This document shows positions 62,701 to 64,000 of a DNA stretch of 64,000 bases, in pieces; position 1 is the first letter of the stretch, and every line of letters starts with the position of its first letter. The notes under the pieces were generated by a model. The model was not told the origin of the DNA. It did not search any database and saw only the letters and a program-made list of their open reading frames with translations. This DNA is from Xylocopa sonorina (taxonomy: Eukaryota > Arthropoda > Insecta > Hymenoptera > Apidae): contig NW_027490490.1 in assembly GCF_050948175.1 (NCBI RefSeq), positions 118,895-182,894 on the forward strand, in the 5' to 3' direction. A program made the position numbers and the translations under genes.

Positions 62701-64000
62701 TGTAGACGAGGAATACATGATACTTCGCAAATCATATTATATCTTACCATGAAACATAGAATTGAGATGCGATATCGCGTTCTAAGAATCACAAGAACTC
62801 TATTGCTGTGATACGTAGACATCTGCAAACGCTATTTCCTTGCAAGGAAGTGTCGCATTTACATTCATTTGAAGTGTAGACGAGGAATACATAACACTTC
62901 GAAAATCATATTATATCTTACCATGAAACATAGAAATGAGATGCGATATCGCGCTTTAAGAAGCATTAGAAATCTATTGCTACGATACGCAGACATCTGC
63001 AATCGCTATTTCCTTGCAAGGAAGTGTCGCATTTACATTCATTTGATGTGTAGACGAGGAATACATTACACTTCGCAAATCATGTTATATCTTACCATGA
63101 AACATAGAAATTAGAAGGGATATCGCGTTTTATGAAGCATTAGAACTCTATTGCTACGATACCTAGACATCTGCAGACGCTATTTCCTAGCGAGGAAGTG
63201 TCGCATTCACATTCATTTGAAGTGTAGACGAGGAATACGTAACACTTCGCAATGAATATTACATCTTATCATGAAACATAGAAATGAGTTGCGATATCTT
63301 GATTTAAGAAGCATTTGAACACTATTGCTTCGATACGTAGACATCTGCAAACGCTATTTCCTAGCAAGGAAGTGTCGCATTTACATTCATTTGAAGTGTA
63401 GACGAGGAATACATAACACTTCACTAATCATATTATATTTTACCATGAAACATAGAAATGAGATGCGATATCGCGTTTTAAGAAGCATTAGAACTCTATT
63501 GCTACGATACCTAGATATCTGCAGACGCTATTTCCTAGCAAGGAAGTGTCGAATTTGCATTCATTTGAAGTGTAGGCGAGGAATACATAACACTTCGCAA
63601 TGAATATTACATCTTGTCATGAAACATAGAAATGAGTTGCGATATCTTGTTTTAAGAAGCATTTGAACACTATTGCTTCGATACGTAGACATCTGCAAAC
63701 GCTATTTCCTAGCAAGGAAGTGTCGCATTTTCATCCATTTGAATCGTAGACGAGGAATGCATAACACTTCGCAATGAATATTATATCTTATCGTGAAACA
63801 TAGAAATGAGGTGCGATATGTCGTTTTAAGAAGCATTAGAACTCTATCCCTACGATACGTTGACATCTGCAAACGCTATTTCCTTCCAAGGAAGTGTCGC
63901 ATTTACATTCATTTGAAGTGTAGACGAGGAATGCATAACACTTCGCAAATCATATTAAATCTTACCATGAAACATAGAAATGAGATGCGATATCGCGTTT
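59791..64000 (+). repeat. 16-monomer repeat (2784 bp), second copy cut by the window edge
   Basis: The GCGCTTTAAGAAGC and GATACGCAGAC monomers at 60085 recur at 62521 (2436 bp, 14 monomers) and 62869 (2784 bp, 16 monomers). The GAAGGGATATCGCG, AGATATCTGC and TTCACTAATCAT monomers at 60331-60819 recur exactly 2784 bp later. The extra two monomers come from an internal dimer duplication at about 62370-63065. The second copy runs off the window at 64000, so the array continues downstream. Confidence 0.82.

Larger units (their letters stand above)
1..64000 (+). repeat. 174-bp satellite DNA array, head-to-tail, about 368 monomers
   Basis: The whole window consists of one monomer family of 174 bp, repeated without interruption and always in the same orientation. 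Landmarks such as ACCATGAAACATAG, GCGATATCGC, GCAAACGCTATTTCC and AACACTTCGCAAATCAT recur every 174 bp from the first line to the last. Counting the consensus gives 32 C and 31 G (36% GC). Monomers differ mainly by substitutions; length changes are rare after the first 1.8 kb. Long spacings between distinctive variants are almost always exact multiples of 174 (348, 870, 1566, 1914, 2262, 2436, 2958, 3132), which shows multi-monomer higher-order repeats. Monomers of 160-180 bp in long homogeneous arrays are typical of centromeric satellites (human alpha 171 bp, Arabidopsis CEN180 178 bp), but sequence alone cannot prove centromere function. Subtelomeric, sex-chromosome or B-chromosome satellites look alike. 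I do not recognise the family or species. Confidence 0.98.

Noticed and set aside
1..64000. CRISPR array
   Set aside because: Repeats are regular, but there are no unique spacers; each 174-bp unit is entirely repeat, and no cas-like gene is present.
1..64000. Tandem repeat protein genes on the + strand
   Set aside because: The open frames follow from the 3 x 58 period. They start and stop at common monomer variants, replacement differences are frequent, and there is no gene context or recognisable domain.
1..64000. Transposable element insertion or long terminal repeats
   Set aside because: I saw no break in the 174-bp phase large enough for an insertion. All length changes are a few bases except the 22-bp loss at 24576 and 26990.
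1..64000. Telomeric repeats, rDNA or tRNA genes
   Set aside because: No run of TTAGG, TTAGGG or TTTAGGG type repeats, and no conserved RNA-gene sequence, was seen on either strand.

Overview
The window holds no gene that I can support. All 64,000 bases are one head-to-tail satellite DNA array: about 368 copies of a 174-bp monomer, all in the same orientation, with no unrelated sequence, transposon, tRNA, rRNA or simple-repeat block seen between them. The monomer is about 36% GC. It carries three short dyad symmetries and has 9 CpG dinucleotides where about 5.7 are expected from base composition. The length (close to a nucleosome plus linker), the purity and the nested higher-order structure point to a eukaryotic nuclear centromeric, pericentromeric or other heterochromatic satellite. 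The lack of CpG depletion fits a lineage with little germline methylation of repeats, such as many insects and other invertebrates, better than a vertebrate or flowering plant; this is inference. I do not recognise the family.

Layout: 1-1758 is an indel-laden near-copy of 3317-5065. 1759-3316 holds diverged monomers with a tandem dimer. 3317-11008 is built on a 14-monomer (2436-bp) period with an 11-monomer sub-period. 11009-15908 uses 11- and 9-monomer periods. 15909-18839 is mixed. 18840-24576 contains two copies of a block 4002-4003 bp (23 monomers) apart. 23395-28223 is a tandem pair of about 2.41 kb that includes a shortened, rearranged monomer, followed by a 9-monomer repeat to about 29690. 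29691-46189 is an 18/17-monomer higher-order repeat containing a precisely inserted pair of 13-monomer (2262-bp) units. 46190-58055 is a 6.61-kb duplication that itself contains tandem pentamers. 58056-64000 has 14/16-monomer repeats that run off the window edge.

Because 174 = 3 x 58, one frame stays open across many monomers and gives very long open frames, the longest 2216 codons at 37121-43771. I read these as arithmetic by-products and not genes: the frame is broken by simple monomer-variant substitutions, replacement changes are common, and nothing resembling gene context exists. The biology visible here is array evolution: strict length conservation, layered amplifications, a deletion with filler DNA that was later amplified, and dyads that are kept, lost or shifted between monomer types. 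All duplication boundaries were placed by eye and are good to roughly a monomer unless a signature is named.
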